Positions 15,857 to 25,541 are shown, counted from the first letter of the stretch. The stretch is 49,181 nt of DNA from Bacteroidales bacterium (GCA_024400505.1 JAKSMP010000011.1:1-49181); one strand, 5' to 3'. The notes: generated by a model from the sequence alone, not told the origin. Numbers and translations are program-made.

Positions 15857-17347
15857 ATGAAATATCTATTAGGATACGACATAGGCAGTAGTTCGGTCAA
15901 GGCTTCACTCGTTGAGGCTTCGACTGGGCGCTGCCATGCCTCCGATTTCTATCCAAAGTGCGAAGCTCCAATCAAAGCTTTGCAGCCAGGCTGGGCAGAG
16001 CAAGACCCAAATGACTGGTGGGAATATCTCAAAAACGCCACACACGCTGTCTTGTCCTCTAGTCAGATCAATCAATCAGAGATTGAGGCCATAGGCATTT
16101 CATGGCAGATGCACGGTCTAGTATGCGTAGGCAAAGATTTGAAGCCACTGAGGGATGCAATTATCTGGTGCGACAGTCGCGCCGTTCCTTACGGACAGAA
16201 AGCTTTTGAGTCTTTGGGCGAAGATTACTGCCTCGGTCATTTGCTTAATAGTCCAGGCAATTTCACTGCCGCAAAACTCGCATGGGTAAAAGAGCACGAG
16301 CCACATAAATATGAGAAGATTTACCGCATCATGCTCCCAGGCGACTATATTGCGATGAAACTCTCCGGCGAATGCACTACCACCATTGAGGGTTTATCAG
16401 AAGGAATGATGTGGGACTTTGCAGAGAACAAAATTGCTGACGAACTGCTAGACTACTACGGATTCCCACTCTCAATTATTCCCCCATTGGTACCCAACTT
16501 TGGACTTCAACAAAGAGTTAGCCAACAAGCAGCATCTGAGCTCGGATTGGAAGCTGGAACTCCCATCACATACCGCGCAGGCGACCAGCCCAATAATGCA
16601 CTCTCGCTCAATGTGCTCAATCCAGGAGAAATTGCTGCCACGGCTGGCACTTCGGGTGTTGTATATGGTGTGAGTGACAAACTGAATTATGACCCACAGA
16701 GCCGAGTGAACACCTTTGCTCATGTCAACCACACACCTACTCGACCTCGACTAGGTGTATTACTTTGCATTAATGGCACAGGCATTCTCAATTCATGGAT
16801 GAAGCACAATATGATGCCCGACACAATAACCTATGCCCAAATGAACGAATTGGCTGTTCAAGCGCCAATCGGTTGTGAGGGATTGAGTATTCTGCCATTC
16901 GGCAATGGAGCAGAAAGAATACTGCGCAACCAGGATAGAGGCTGCACCATTCATGGATTATCTTTCAACACTCATGGGAAAGCACATCTATTACGCGCAG
17001 TACAAGAAGGTATTGCATATTCCTTCTGCTATGGCGTGGATATCATGCGGCAAATGGGGATGAAAGTGAATACCATCCGAGCAGGGCAAGCCAATATGTT
17101 CCTTAGTCCACTCTTCACTTCCACACTAGCATCCGTGTGCCATGCAGATATCGAACTGATGAATACAGATGGGGCATTGGGAGCTGCAAGAGGTGCAGGA
17201 ATCGGTGCCGGAATATATAAAGATGCCGAGGAAGCATTTTCCACACTCAATATCATCCAAACGATTCATCCTGACAAGGCCAACGATGACCTACATCAGC
17301 AAGCATATCAGCGCTGGTTATCTCTACTCAACCAAATGGAGAAGTGA
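15857..17347 (+). CDS. xylB: Xylulokinase
   Basis: XylB phosphorylates D-xylulose with ATP to xylulose 5-phosphate, which enters the pentose phosphate pathway. The 496-residue product is a FGGY-family kinase of usual length: N-terminal phosphate loop GYDIGSSSVKASLVE, substrate loop WQMHGLV, WCDSRAVPYGQ, the GDYIAMKLSGECTTT block and TAGTSGVVYGV in the second domain. It follows xylA after 2 bp and ends at a strong terminator shared with mreB. Confidence 0.96.
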   Translation: MKYLLGYDIGSSSVKASLVEASTGRCHASDFYPKCEAPIKALQPGWAEQDPNDWWEYLKNATHAVLSSSQINQSEIEAIGISWQMHGLVCVGKDLKPLRDAIIWCDSRAVPYGQKAFESLGEDYCLGHLLNSPGNFTAAKLAWVKEHEPHKYEKIYRIMLPGDYIAMKLSGECTTTIEGLSEGMMWDFAENKIADELLDYYGFPLSIIPPLVPNFGLQQRVSQQAASELGLEAGTPITYRAGDQPNNALSLNVLNPGEIAATAGTSGVVYGVSDKLNYDPQSRVNTFAHVNHTPTRPRLGVLLCINGTGILNSWMKHNMMPDTITYAQMNELAVQAPIGCEGLSILPFGNGAERILRNQDRGCTIHGLSFNTHGKAHLLRAVQEGIAYSFCYGVDIMRQMGMKVNTIRAGQANMFLSPLFTSTLASVCHADIELMNTDGALGAARGAGIGAGIYKDAEEAFSTLNIIQTIHPDKANDDLHQQAYQRWLSLLNQMEK

Positions 17348-17372
17348 AGACATTGATGGATGTCAAAAAGCG

Positions 17373-17402
17373 AAAGCCCCGGCTGCAGCCGGGGCTTTTT
17401 TA
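17373..17402. terminator. Bidirectional terminator between xylB and mreB
   Basis: The palindrome AGCCCCGGCTGCAGCCGGGG, continuing with CT, has a T run on the right and an A run on the left, so it can end transcription from either side. Confidence 0.92.
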
Positions 17403-17426
17403 TAGCATATTTTCTTATCGAGAATA

Positions 17427-18452
17427 CTAGCGAATAAGGAATGAGAACTTGTTGAAGTTCTTGAGGGCAATACCTGTACCACGAGCAACTGCGCGAAGAG
17501 GATCTTCGGCAATATGGACCTGAAGTTTGGTTTTGGAAGAAATACGCTGATCCAAACCACGGAGCAATGAGCCACCACCTGCCAAATAAATACCAGTGCG
17601 ATAGATATCAGCAGCCAACTCTGGAGGTGTGGCAGAAAGGGTGTCGAGGATAGCTTGCTCGATACGGGCAATAGATTTGTCAAGTGCATGAGCAATTTCC
17701 TTGTAGTTGACGGAAATCTCCTTGGGCAAGCCAGTGAGGAGATCGCGACCAAGAGTAGGATAATCTTCTGGTGGCTCATCGAGTTCGCTAATGGCTGCAC
17801 CCACTTTGATCTTAACCTGCTCAGCGGTGCGCTCACCGATGACCATGTTGTGCTGTTTGCGCATATATTCAACCACATTCTCGTTGAATTCATCACCAGC
17901 CACACGGATGGAATTGTTGCATACGATGCCACCAAGCGAGATGACAGCGATTTCGGCAGTACCACCTCCGATATCCACAATCATGTGGCCTTCGGGTTCA
18001 AGTACATCGATTCCGATACCGATGGCAGCAGCCATAGGCTCATGAATCATGCGAATCTCCTTGGCGCCGGCCTGCTCGGCAGATTCTTGTACTGCACGCT
18101 GCTCGACGTTGGTGATACCAGAGGGAATGCACACAACCATGCGAAGCGAAGGAGGCATGAACGAACGATTGATTCTGGTCATGCCAATCAATTCGCGGAT
18201 GAGGTGCTGAGCCATCTCGAAATCAGCGATAACGCCACCACGGAGGGGTCGAATGGTCTCGATGTTTTTGTTGTCGGTTTTACCAGCCATTGACTGAGCG
18301 CGCTTACCCACAGCAATGATGCGATTGGTGTTGCGATCCACAGCCACAATGGAGGGTTCATCAATGACTACTTGGTCATTGTAAATCACAATGGAGTTGG
18401 CGGTGCCCAAGTCCATTGCTACCTCTTTGTTGAAAAAGGAAAAAAGTCCCAT
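17427..18452 (-). CDS. mreB: Rod shape-determining protein MreB
   Basis: MreB is the bacterial actin that organises side-wall peptidoglycan synthesis beneath the inner membrane. The 341-residue product has the actin-fold marks: phosphate 1 loop MDLGTANSIVIY, SIVAVDRNTN, phosphate 2 loop MIVDIGGGTAEIAVISLGG and IYLAGGGSLLRGL. The N-terminal MGLFSFF may act as a membrane-binding helix. It follows purH after 81 bp, as in other Bacteroidales, but mreC and the rest of the mre/mrd cluster do not follow; a terminator and the convergent xyl operon do. Confidence 0.97.
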   Translation of the reverse strand: MGLFSFFNKEVAMDLGTANSIVIYNDQVVIDEPSIVAVDRNTNRIIAVGKRAQSMAGKTDNKNIETIRPLRGGVIADFEMAQHLIRELIGMTRINRSFMPPSLRMVVCIPSGITNVEQRAVQESAEQAGAKEIRMIHEPMAAAIGIGIDVLEPEGHMIVDIGGGTAEIAVISLGGIVCNNSIRVAGDEFNENVVEYMRKQHNMVIGERTAEQVKIKVGAAISELDEPPEDYPTLGRDLLTGLPKEISVNYKEIAHALDKSIARIEQAILDTLSATPPELAADIYRTGIYLAGGGSLLRGLDQRISSKTKLQVHIAEDPLRAVARGTGIALKNFNKFSFLIR

Positions 18453-18533
18453 TTTTATATATTATACTTTATTTATATTTCTCTGTTGAAATGATGAGCC
18501 TAATTTGGTCATTCGGACATCATCAAGATTTGA

Positions 18534-20060
18534 TTAGTGTTTGAAATGGCGGAAACCGGTGATGGCCATGCCCATTTTGTTGGCCTCGCAGTAGTCGATA
18601 GACTTCTGGTCGTTGATAGAGCCACCAGGGTGAGCCACCGCCACGATACCTGCTTCGTGTGCAATCTCCACACAATCGGGGAAGGGGAAGAACGCATCGC
18701 TAGCCATCACTGCGCCATTGAGATCAAACCCAAAAGATTGAGCCTTGGCGATGGCTTGGCGGAGAGCATCCACGCGAGAGGTTTGACCTGTACCACTTGC
18801 ACAAAGCTGACCATTCTTGGCCAAAACGATGGCATTACTCTTGGTATGTTTAACCAATATGGTAGCGAAAGCCAAGTCTTGAGCCTGTTGTTCGGTGATG
18901 GGTGTAGAAGTGACGCTCTTGGCCATATCGGCTGCAGTTGGAACTACGATGTCGCGATCTTGAACAAGAATACCATCTAGCACGCTGCGGAACATCTTGT
19001 CGTGCATCTTGAAAGCATTACGCTTGAGAATGATACGATTCTTCTTGCCCTTGAGTATGGCGAGAGCTTCTTCATCATACTCGGGAGCAATGCAAACCTC
19101 GAAGAAAATCTTGTGCATTTCCTCAGCCACCTCTTTGGTGATAGTGCGATTGGTGATAAGGATACCACCAAAAGCAGACACAGGGTCACCTGCCAAAGCG
19201 TCTTTCCATGCATCAAGAAGATTAGTACGGCAAGCCAAACCGCAGGCATTGTTGTGCTTGAGAATAGCGAAAGTAGTGTCGGAGAAATCGTCAATCAAGG
19301 AACATGCAGCATCGATGTCGCCGATATTATTGTAAGAAATCTCTTTACCATTGAGTTTAGTGAAGCATGCATCTAGGTTGCCATAATAATAACCCTTCTG
19401 GTGAGGATTCTCACCATAACGGAGCACATTGGACTGCTGACAGCTCTGTTTGAAAGCGGGAATCTGCTCCTGTTGGTTGAAATAATTGAAGATGGCAGTA
19501 TCGTAGTGAGAACTGACATTAAATGCATAGCCTGCAAAGTGGCGACGCTGAGCCAATGTGGTGGATCCGTTCTGCTCGGTGTAGATCTGAAGGAATTCAG
19601 CATAATGGTCAACTGCGGGCACAATCACCACATCATTGAAATTCTTGGCTGCTGCACGGATGAGTGAAATACCTCCAATGTCAATTTTTTCAATAATATC
19701 CTGCTCAGCTGCGCCGCTAGCCACTGTGGCTTCAAAAGGATAGAGGTCCACAATTACCAAATCAATTTCGGGAATCTCATATTGAGCCAACTGTTCGCCA
19801 TCGGAAAACATATCTCTGCGGCTGAGGATACCGCCGAACACTTTGGGGTGAAGAGTTTTGACACGGCCTCCGAGGATGGAGGGATAGCCAGTGAGGCTCT
19901 CAACGGCCACAGGCTTGATGCCCAGGCCTTCAATAAATTTCTGTGTGCCGCCAGTGGAATAGATGGTGACGCCTTGTGCGTCTAACGCTCTTACGATGTC
20001 TTCTAACCCATCTTTATAGAAGACGGAAATTAATGCAGATTTAATCTTCTTGGTATCCAT
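18534..20060 (-). CDS. purH: Bifunctional AICAR transformylase/IMP cyclohydrolase
   Basis: PurH carries out the last two steps of IMP synthesis: formylation of AICAR with 10-formyltetrahydrofolate, then ring closure. The 508-residue length is normal. The N-terminal MGS-like cyclohydrolase domain shows TIYSTGGT and GYPSILGGRVKTLHPK. The transformylase domain shows RYGENPHQKGYYYG, KHNNACGLA, DPVSAFGG, KHTKSNAIVLAK and AGIVAVAHPGGSI. It lies 44 bp after pfkA and 81 bp before mreB on the same strand. Confidence 0.98.
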   Translation of the reverse strand: MDTKKIKSALISVFYKDGLEDIVRALDAQGVTIYSTGGTQKFIEGLGIKPVAVESLTGYPSILGGRVKTLHPKVFGGILSRRDMFSDGEQLAQYEIPEIDLVIVDLYPFEATVASGAAEQDIIEKIDIGGISLIRAAAKNFNDVVIVPAVDHYAEFLQIYTEQNGSTTLAQRRHFAGYAFNVSSHYDTAIFNYFNQQEQIPAFKQSCQQSNVLRYGENPHQKGYYYGNLDACFTKLNGKEISYNNIGDIDAACSLIDDFSDTTFAILKHNNACGLACRTNLLDAWKDALAGDPVSAFGGILITNRTITKEVAEEMHKIFFEVCIAPEYDEEALAILKGKKNRIILKRNAFKMHDKMFRSVLDGILVQDRDIVVPTAADMAKSVTSTPITEQQAQDLAFATILVKHTKSNAIVLAKNGQLCASGTGQTSRVDALRQAIAKAQSFGFDLNGAVMASDAFFPFPDCVEIAHEAGIVAVAHPGGSINDQKSIDYCEANKMGMAITGFRHFKH

Positions 20061-20104
20061 ATATTGATTTTTTCTTTTTATTATTCTTCGTTAATATAAT
20101 TTGA

Positions 20105-21205
20105 TTAGTCACCGAACTCAATCCCGAGACCTTTGGCTGTGTGCACCAGACGGCTATTGGGATCGACTAAGTTTTGGGCACGAACTGCCTCTTCTAGCGA
20201 AACAGCCACAATCTCAGGATGGCGATAGGCCACCATTTGACCATACTGACCTTCGATTACCAATTCCATTGCTCTGACACCAAATTCGGAAGCCAGAATA
20301 CGGTCGAAGGCAATGGGGGTGCCACCTCGCTGGAGATGCCCCAAGATGGTGCAGCGAATATCGTGTTCCACACCAACAGCCTTAAGCTCGGCGGCCAACT
20401 GATTGCCGATTCCGCCCAGCTTTACGTGCTGATAGCCTACCTCGCCTGTCTCGACGCCCACCACGGTACCGCCTTTGGGTTTTGCCCCTTCGGCCACAAC
20501 AATGATACAGAATCCACGGCGTTTGTTGTAGCGTTGCTCAATTTTTTCTTTAATTTTGTTGACATCGTAGGGAATCTCGGGTATCACACACACATCGGCA
20601 CCACCTGCAATAGCACTATGGAGCGCAATCCAACCTGCATCGCGCCCCATCACTTCCATGATGAACACGCGGTTATGGCTGGCTGCAGTAGTCACCAATT
20701 TGTCGATGGCTTCGGTGCAAATCTGAACAGCAGTTTGGAATCCGAAAGTATAGTCGGTTGAAGAAAGGTCATTATCAATTGTTTTGGGGACGCCCACAAT
20801 ATTCAGACCTTTTCGAGACAGACCCAGAGAAATACGCTGAGAGCCATCGCCGCCGATATTGATTACCGCATCCACGCCTAGATAACCAAGTTTGCGGATC
20901 ATCTCATCACTACGGTCAACCGTTGTCCAACTGCCGTCGGACTGGCGCATAGGCCATTCGAAGGGACCACCTTTATTGGTTGTGCCAAGTATGGTGCCAC
21001 CCTGAATCTGCAGTCCTTCCACTGTTTTCTCGGTCAGTTCCACCACCTCGGTAGGCTCGCGCAACACACCGTTGAACGACTCGATGCAGCCTATTACCTC
21101 CCAATCTTTTTCTTGAGAAGCACGCTTGACAATGCCGCGAATCACGGCATTCAATCCCGGACAATCGCCGCCGCCAGTCAGAACCATTACTCTTTTAAGT
21201 GCCAT
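20105..21205 (-). CDS. pfkA: 6-phosphofructokinase with mixed ATP/PPi-type residues
   Basis: The enzyme phosphorylates fructose 6-phosphate at C1 in glycolysis. The 366-residue protein has the family marks GGGDCPGLNAVIRG (11-24), GGDGS (118-122), PKTIDND (140-146) and GRDAGWIALHSAIAGGADV. In E. coli numbering, Gly104 (GGDG, not GGDD) is an ATP-type residue, whereas Lys124 (PKTIDND, not PGTIDND) is the type seen in PPi-dependent and actinobacterial-like enzymes. It therefore falls in the mixed group III, and ATP use is likely but not certain. A -7 box lies at 21271-21278. purH follows after 44 bp. Confidence 0.95.
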   Translation of the reverse strand: MALKRVMVLTGGGDCPGLNAVIRGIVKRASQEKDWEVIGCIESFNGVLREPTEVVELTEKTVEGLQIQGGTILGTTNKGGPFEWPMRQSDGSWTTVDRSDEMIRKLGYLGVDAVINIGGDGSQRISLGLSRKGLNIVGVPKTIDNDLSSTDYTFGFQTAVQICTEAIDKLVTTAASHNRVFIMEVMGRDAGWIALHSAIAGGADVCVIPEIPYDVNKIKEKIEQRYNKRRGFCIIVVAEGAKPKGGTVVGVETGEVGYQHVKLGGIGNQLAAELKAVGVEHDIRCTILGHLQRGGTPIAFDRILASEFGVRAMELVIEGQYGQMVAYRHPEIVAVSLEEAVRAQNLVDPNSRLVHTAKGLGIEFGD

Positions 21206-21270
21206 AATTATATATATATATTATTGACAAACACAAAATTGTACATCAAGTACAACTTTGATAAAACGTA

Positions 21271-21278
21271 CAAATATA
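21271..21278 (-). promoter_or_regulatory. -7 promoter box for pfkA
   Basis: On the minus strand this reads TATATTTG, fitting TAnnTTTG, 65 bp before the pfkA start. Confidence 0.55.
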
Positions 21279-21309
21279 CAAATATTTTTTTATATATTGC
21301 ATTTTCAAA

Positions 21310-21530
21310 ATTCAATTTAGAATGTCAGAACTTGCAATCGAGGGCCGCTATTGCATCGCAACTAAGGGCGCAGCCTGAGCGAAGGTATGGCGAATGTATG
21401 GTGGTTATACTACGGCCATTATGGATGGACGTGGGAAACACGACCTTGATTCTAATTTAGAAAGCACAAGCCTAAGCGCGGCAATAAATAGGACGAATCC
21501 CGACGACAAACCGAAAAACAATACCTTTTA
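21310..21530. other. Gene-free stretch with unexplained GC-richer block
   Basis: Between the pfkA promoter (21278) and the next promoter (21562) I find no supportable gene. The block at about 21340-21510 is clearly richer in G and C than normal intergenic DNA here, and includes CGTGGGAAACACG, a short hairpin. All six frames have stops. It lacks the landmarks of RNase P RNA, tmRNA, SRP RNA or a tRNA. It could be a small RNA or a decayed gene. Confidence 0.4.
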
Positions 21531-21561
21531 TTTATCATTCTTCTTATTACAAAAAAAGTTG

Positions 21562-21569
21562 TATCTTTG
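21562..21569 (+). promoter_or_regulatory. -7 promoter box for the beta-CASP nuclease gene
   Basis: TATCTTTG fits TAnnTTTG and lies 87 bp before the ATG at 21657. Confidence 0.6.
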
Positions 21570-21656
21570 CTGATACATTATTCCGCCCAAGACAACTTGC
21601 GTGGACAATATATAGTACTAAGAATCATTGATTAACGCAAAATAGTTATCAAAATT

Positions 21657-23057
21657 ATGAAACTATCATTTTTAGGCGCAGCCCAAGAGGTGACGGGAAG
21701 CAAGCATCTTATCACCACCAAGAAAGGATTGAAAATATTGCTTGACTGCGGCATGTACCAAGGCAAAGGCATGGAAACCGACGAGATGAACCGTGACTTG
21801 GGATTCGACCCCGCAGAAATCGACTATTTGATTCTCTCCCATGCCCATATTGACCACTCTGGACTAATCCCTTATATCTATCGCCAAGGATTCCGCGGCA
21901 CCGTGCTATGCACCCCTGCCACGCGCGACCTATGCGCCATCATGTTGGCTGACGCTGGACGTATCCAAGAAGCCGACGTACACCAGTTCAACAAGAAACG
22001 TAAAGCCCAGGGCGAAGAACCCGTAGAGCCCATCTACACCGAGAAAGAAGCACAAGAGTGCATGAGTTGCTTCATCAGCGTACCTTACCACAAACAGTTC
22101 AACATTGAAGGGGAAGTAACCGTGGAATTCTTTGATGCTGGCCATATTTTAGGCAGTGCCTGCGTCTATCTAGAAATCAAAGACGGTCGCCGAACTATCA
22201 AGCTGGGTTTCACAGGCGACATCGGCCGATACGACAAACACATCCTGCGCGACCCCGAGCCATTCCCCCAAGTGGATTATCTGATAATGGAATCCACCTA
22301 TGGCGACCGCCTTCATACCACCCTCGACAATGCCGAGCAAGAGTTGCTGATGGCCGTACTAGACACCTGCACTAAAAAGAAAGGAAAACTCATCATCCCA
22401 TCCTTCGCCATAGGTCGCGCACAAGAAATCATCTATGCGCTGGATCGCTTGAGTAATGCCGGATTACTACCCGACATCGACGTCTATGTGGACAGTCCCT
22501 TGAGCGTATCGGCCACTAACATCATGCGCATTCACCAAGAATGTTTTGGAGACCCCATCTTGGAATACATGAAACAGGATCCCGACCCATTTGGATTTGA
22601 CCGTTTGCAGTACATTCAGTCCGTAGAAGCATCTAAGGCATTAAATATCAGACATAAGCCTTGCGTCATCATCTCTGCCTCTGGCATGATGGAAGCTGGG
22701 CGCGTGAAACACCATATCGCAAACCACATTGAAGACCCAAGCACCACCATCTTGTGCGTGGGATATTGCGAACCTAAAACTCTGGGTGCAAAAATAATGC
22801 GTGGAGATAGCGAAGTTTCTATCTTTGGACACATGTACAAGGTTCGCTCTGAATTACGCCGCATTGAGTCACTCTCTGGCCATGGCGACTACAACGAAAT
22901 GATCAACTATATAGGTTGCCAAGAACAGCGCAAACTGAAAAAAATATTCTTGGTTCATGGCGAAGCTCAAACCCAAGAGCACTTCAAAGAAACGCTTAAT
23001 AGCCAAGGTTGGAAACATGTAGTGATACCCGAGTTCCGTCAAGAAGTCGAACTCTAA
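21657..23057 (+). CDS. Beta-CASP metallo-beta-lactamase RNA nuclease
   Basis: The 466-residue cytoplasmic protein joins a metallo-beta-lactamase fold to a beta-CASP insert, as in RNA-processing exonucleases and CPSF-like nucleases. The zinc motif HAHIDHSG is at 62-69, followed by the later ligands in GHILGSACVY and TGDIGRYD. The beta-CASP part includes ESTYGDR and SASGMMEAGRVKHH. The C-terminal RMMBL-type stretch is SGHGDYNEM and FLVHGEAQTQ. All metal ligands look intact. cstA follows after 35 bp. The substrate is not deducible. Confidence 0.92.
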   Translation: MKLSFLGAAQEVTGSKHLITTKKGLKILLDCGMYQGKGMETDEMNRDLGFDPAEIDYLILSHAHIDHSGLIPYIYRQGFRGTVLCTPATRDLCAIMLADAGRIQEADVHQFNKKRKAQGEEPVEPIYTEKEAQECMSCFISVPYHKQFNIEGEVTVEFFDAGHILGSACVYLEIKDGRRTIKLGFTGDIGRYDKHILRDPEPFPQVDYLIMESTYGDRLHTTLDNAEQELLMAVLDTCTKKKGKLIIPSFAIGRAQEIIYALDRLSNAGLLPDIDVYVDSPLSVSATNIMRIHQECFGDPILEYMKQDPDPFGFDRLQYIQSVEASKALNIRHKPCVIISASGMMEAGRVKHHIANHIEDPSTTILCVGYCEPKTLGAKIMRGDSEVSIFGHMYKVRSELRRIESLSGHGDYNEMINYIGCQEQRKLKKIFLVHGEAQTQEHFKETLNSQGWKHVVIPEFRQEVEL

Positions 23058-23092
23058 TGCAATTTTTGATTTGTAAATTAAAACCTTAAAAA

Positions 23093-24541
23093 ATGCTCTC
23101 ATTCATCATATCGATAATTGCCCTCCTCTTGGGGTACTTCTTATATTCCAAATTAATCGAACGTATCATCGAGGTAAATCCATCCGTGCAAACTCCCGCC
23201 GTGAGCCACCCTGACGGGGTGGACTACGTGCCTATGAAACCTTGGCGCATATACCTCATACAATTCCTCAACATTGCTGGAGTAGGCCCCATTTGCGGCG
23301 CCATAATGGGTGCACAATTTGGCACAGCCTCATTTTTGTGGATTGTTTTCGGATCCATATTTGCAGGAGCCGTGCACGATTTCATCGCTGGGTTCATTTC
23401 CATTCGAAAAGACGGAGCTTCGCTGCCCGAAATACACGGCGAATATTTGGGCAATGGAATGAAAACTTTTATGCGCATCTTCACCATTGTGCTGATGGTA
23501 TTGGTTGGTGCTGTGTTTGTCAACACTCCTGCCGTATTGCTCAACGCCAACTTCACACCCGAATGGAACATCTTCATCTGGGTCGCCATCATCTTTGCCT
23601 ATTATCTAATTGCCACCCTGTTACCCATCGACAAACTGATTGGTAAGATATACCCCATTTTTGGTATTCTGTTGCTGGCTATGGCCGCAGCTATTGTTGT
23701 GGCATTCATAGCTTTCAAGCCCCACATTCCCGAACTCTGGGACGGACTTCAAAATGCCCACCCCGACGCCGCCCACAACCCAATCTTTCCCATGATGTTT
23801 ATCAGCATCGCATGTGGTGCCATCAGCGGATTCCACGCCACTCAATCACCTTTGATGGCACGCTGTATGACCAATGAGAAGCAAGCACGCCCAGTGTTCT
23901 ACGGATCGATGATTACCGAAGGCATTGTAGCCCTTATTTGGGCTGCTGCTGCTGCATATTTCTTTGGTCCCGAAAGCCCTGTTGACACCACAGGCAAAGG
24001 AGGCCCCGCGATGGTGAGCATCATTGCCAACACATGGTTTCCTGGCATTATAGCGGTTATCTGTGTGCTCGGCGTCATCTCCGCCGCTATCACATCGGGT
24101 GACACGGCCCTGAGATCGGCACGCTTAATAGTAGCCGACTTCATGGGTTACGACCAAAAGCCTATCAAAAATCGGCTTTTTGTGGCCGTGCCCATTTTTG
24201 CTGCCACCGCTGGAATCTTGGTATATTCACTTCTCGATGCCAAGGGATTCGACGTCATCTGGCGATACTTTGCTTGGAGCAACCAGGTGCTGGCAACCGT
24301 CACATTGTGGACTCTTTCGGTATTCCTTTTAATCAAGCACAAGCCCTACATTATCACACTCATCCCCGCCATATTCATGACCATGGTTACTGGCTGTTTC
24401 CTCTTTGTGGCTGAGAAAGAAGGTTTGGGCACACTTCTCCCCCACTGGCTTGGATACACCATCGGCGGAGCCATCACTTTGGCCGTCACGATTATCTTTT
24501 TTGCCGCCACCCGCAAGCACAGAAAATCTTGTGAGAAATAG
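23093..24541 (+). CDS. cstA: Carbon starvation protein A, peptide transporter
   Basis: CstA-family proteins are inner membrane transporters for peptides or pyruvate. This 482-residue member is the short form, lacking the long C-terminal region of the E. coli protein. It has many membrane helices and the family stretches GVDYVPMKPWRIYLIQFLNI, GPICGAIMGAQFG, SIFAGAVHDFIAGFIS and AAITSGDTALRSARLIVAD. It starts 35 bp after the nuclease gene. An 88-bp gap without a visible terminator separates it from the next gene. Confidence 0.95.
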   Translation: MLSFIISIIALLLGYFLYSKLIERIIEVNPSVQTPAVSHPDGVDYVPMKPWRIYLIQFLNIAGVGPICGAIMGAQFGTASFLWIVFGSIFAGAVHDFIAGFISIRKDGASLPEIHGEYLGNGMKTFMRIFTIVLMVLVGAVFVNTPAVLLNANFTPEWNIFIWVAIIFAYYLIATLLPIDKLIGKIYPIFGILLLAMAAAIVVAFIAFKPHIPELWDGLQNAHPDAAHNPIFPMMFISIACGAISGFHATQSPLMARCMTNEKQARPVFYGSMITEGIVALIWAAAAAYFFGPESPVDTTGKGGPAMVSIIANTWFPGIIAVICVLGVISAAITSGDTALRSARLIVADFMGYDQKPIKNRLFVAVPIFAATAGILVYSLLDAKGFDVIWRYFAWSNQVLATVTLWTLSVFLLIKHKPYIITLIPAIFMTMVTGCFLFVAEKEGLGTLLPHWLGYTIGGAITLAVTIIFFAATRKHRKSCEK

Positions 24542-24629
24542 CACAACAAAAAAAATATTCATCTTGTGCAATAATATTAAATAAATAACGTTAATCAGCA
24601 AGTTTTAGAAATATAATATCATTAGATTA

Positions 24630-25460
24630 ATGAAGACAAGAATTATCACCTTTGCACTTATGCTACTTGTGATGGGCAGCGCATTTGCAGGAAACAAGCC
24701 CCGCAAATCATCCCGCCAAGAGATGGGCATCAACGGCAATGCAGTCTATGTGATTGAATACACCTATGACATCCACGGCGGTCGCAATGGAGGTCGCCAA
24801 CTTATCTGCATCGACTCTATCACCTTCGACAAGCGCGGAAACTTCCAAGACAAATATCGCACAAAGGATGGCGAATACACTTGGTACTCATACTATTTCG
24901 ATGTTCATGGTTATGCTCTTGGTTGGAATGAATACAACCGTGCTAAGCAACTTACCGGACGTACCGCTTACCGCAACGACAAGAACGGCAATCGAGTGGA
25001 ACGCACCGTTTACATGGCTGAACACATGACCAAGAAAGAGACCTCTCGTTACGACAACAACCGCCTCGTAGAAGAGCAATCCTTTGCCCCCGATGGAACC
25101 ATGACCGAGCGCCGCGTGTACAAATACGATGCTGCTGGCAACAATACAGAGATGGAATTCTACGACCGCGATGGAGAACTCATGCAGCGCTACCACTACG
25201 AATACGACAGCCATGGAAACCGCACCGAATGGAGATTCTATGATGCCGACGACTTCCTCGTAGCTCTTACTTCATACTACTACGACGACCATGACAACCT
25301 CATTGAGTTATCCTCCTTCAACTACGACGAGCACCTCAACTGGAAGCACACCTATGTATTTGAATACGACGAAGACGACAACTGGGTGAGACAGACTATC
25401 TACCGCAACAACGTAGCTTACCAAGTAATTGAACGAGAAATCGCATTCCCCGTATATTGA
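24630..25460 (+). CDS. Secreted YD-like repeat protein
   Basis: The 276-residue protein has a signal peptide (MKTRIITFALMLLVMGSAFA) and no lipobox. Most of the mature part is a run of short repeats of the type YxYDxxGNxxExxFYDxDG, about eight copies rich in Tyr, Asp and Asn. These resemble YD/Rhs wall-associated repeats, but the protein has no Rhs core motif. It is probably a periplasmic or exported beta-structure protein of unknown role. A strong terminator follows at 25484. Confidence 0.82.
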   Translation: MKTRIITFALMLLVMGSAFAGNKPRKSSRQEMGINGNAVYVIEYTYDIHGGRNGGRQLICIDSITFDKRGNFQDKYRTKDGEYTWYSYYFDVHGYALGWNEYNRAKQLTGRTAYRNDKNGNRVERTVYMAEHMTKKETSRYDNNRLVEEQSFAPDGTMTERRVYKYDAAGNNTEMEFYDRDGELMQRYHYEYDSHGNRTEWRFYDADDFLVALTSYYYDDHDNLIELSSFNYDEHLNWKHTYVFEYDEDDNWVRQTIYRNNVAYQVIEREIAFPVY

Positions 25461-25483
25461 TTATAAGCAATAAAAATAACTAG

Positions 25484-25541
25484 GGCTTAAAGCTTGAGGT
25501 AATCAGGACTAACAATCTTCACCAAGCTTTAAGCCTTTTTT
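25484..25541 (+). terminator. Terminator with 13-bp stem
   Basis: GGCTTAAAGCTTG (25484-25496) pairs perfectly with CAAGCTTTAAGCC (25523-25535), followed by a T run; the loop is 26 nt. Confidence 0.88.

Noticed and set aside
21310-21530. RNase P RNA, tmRNA or 4.5S RNA
   Set aside because: None of the conserved core sequences or the tRNA-like ends of these RNAs is present.
24630-25460. Rhs toxin protein
   Set aside because: The YD-like repeats are present, but there is no Rhs core motif (WLSVDP, AWNP) and no tip domain, so it is better called a secreted repeat protein.
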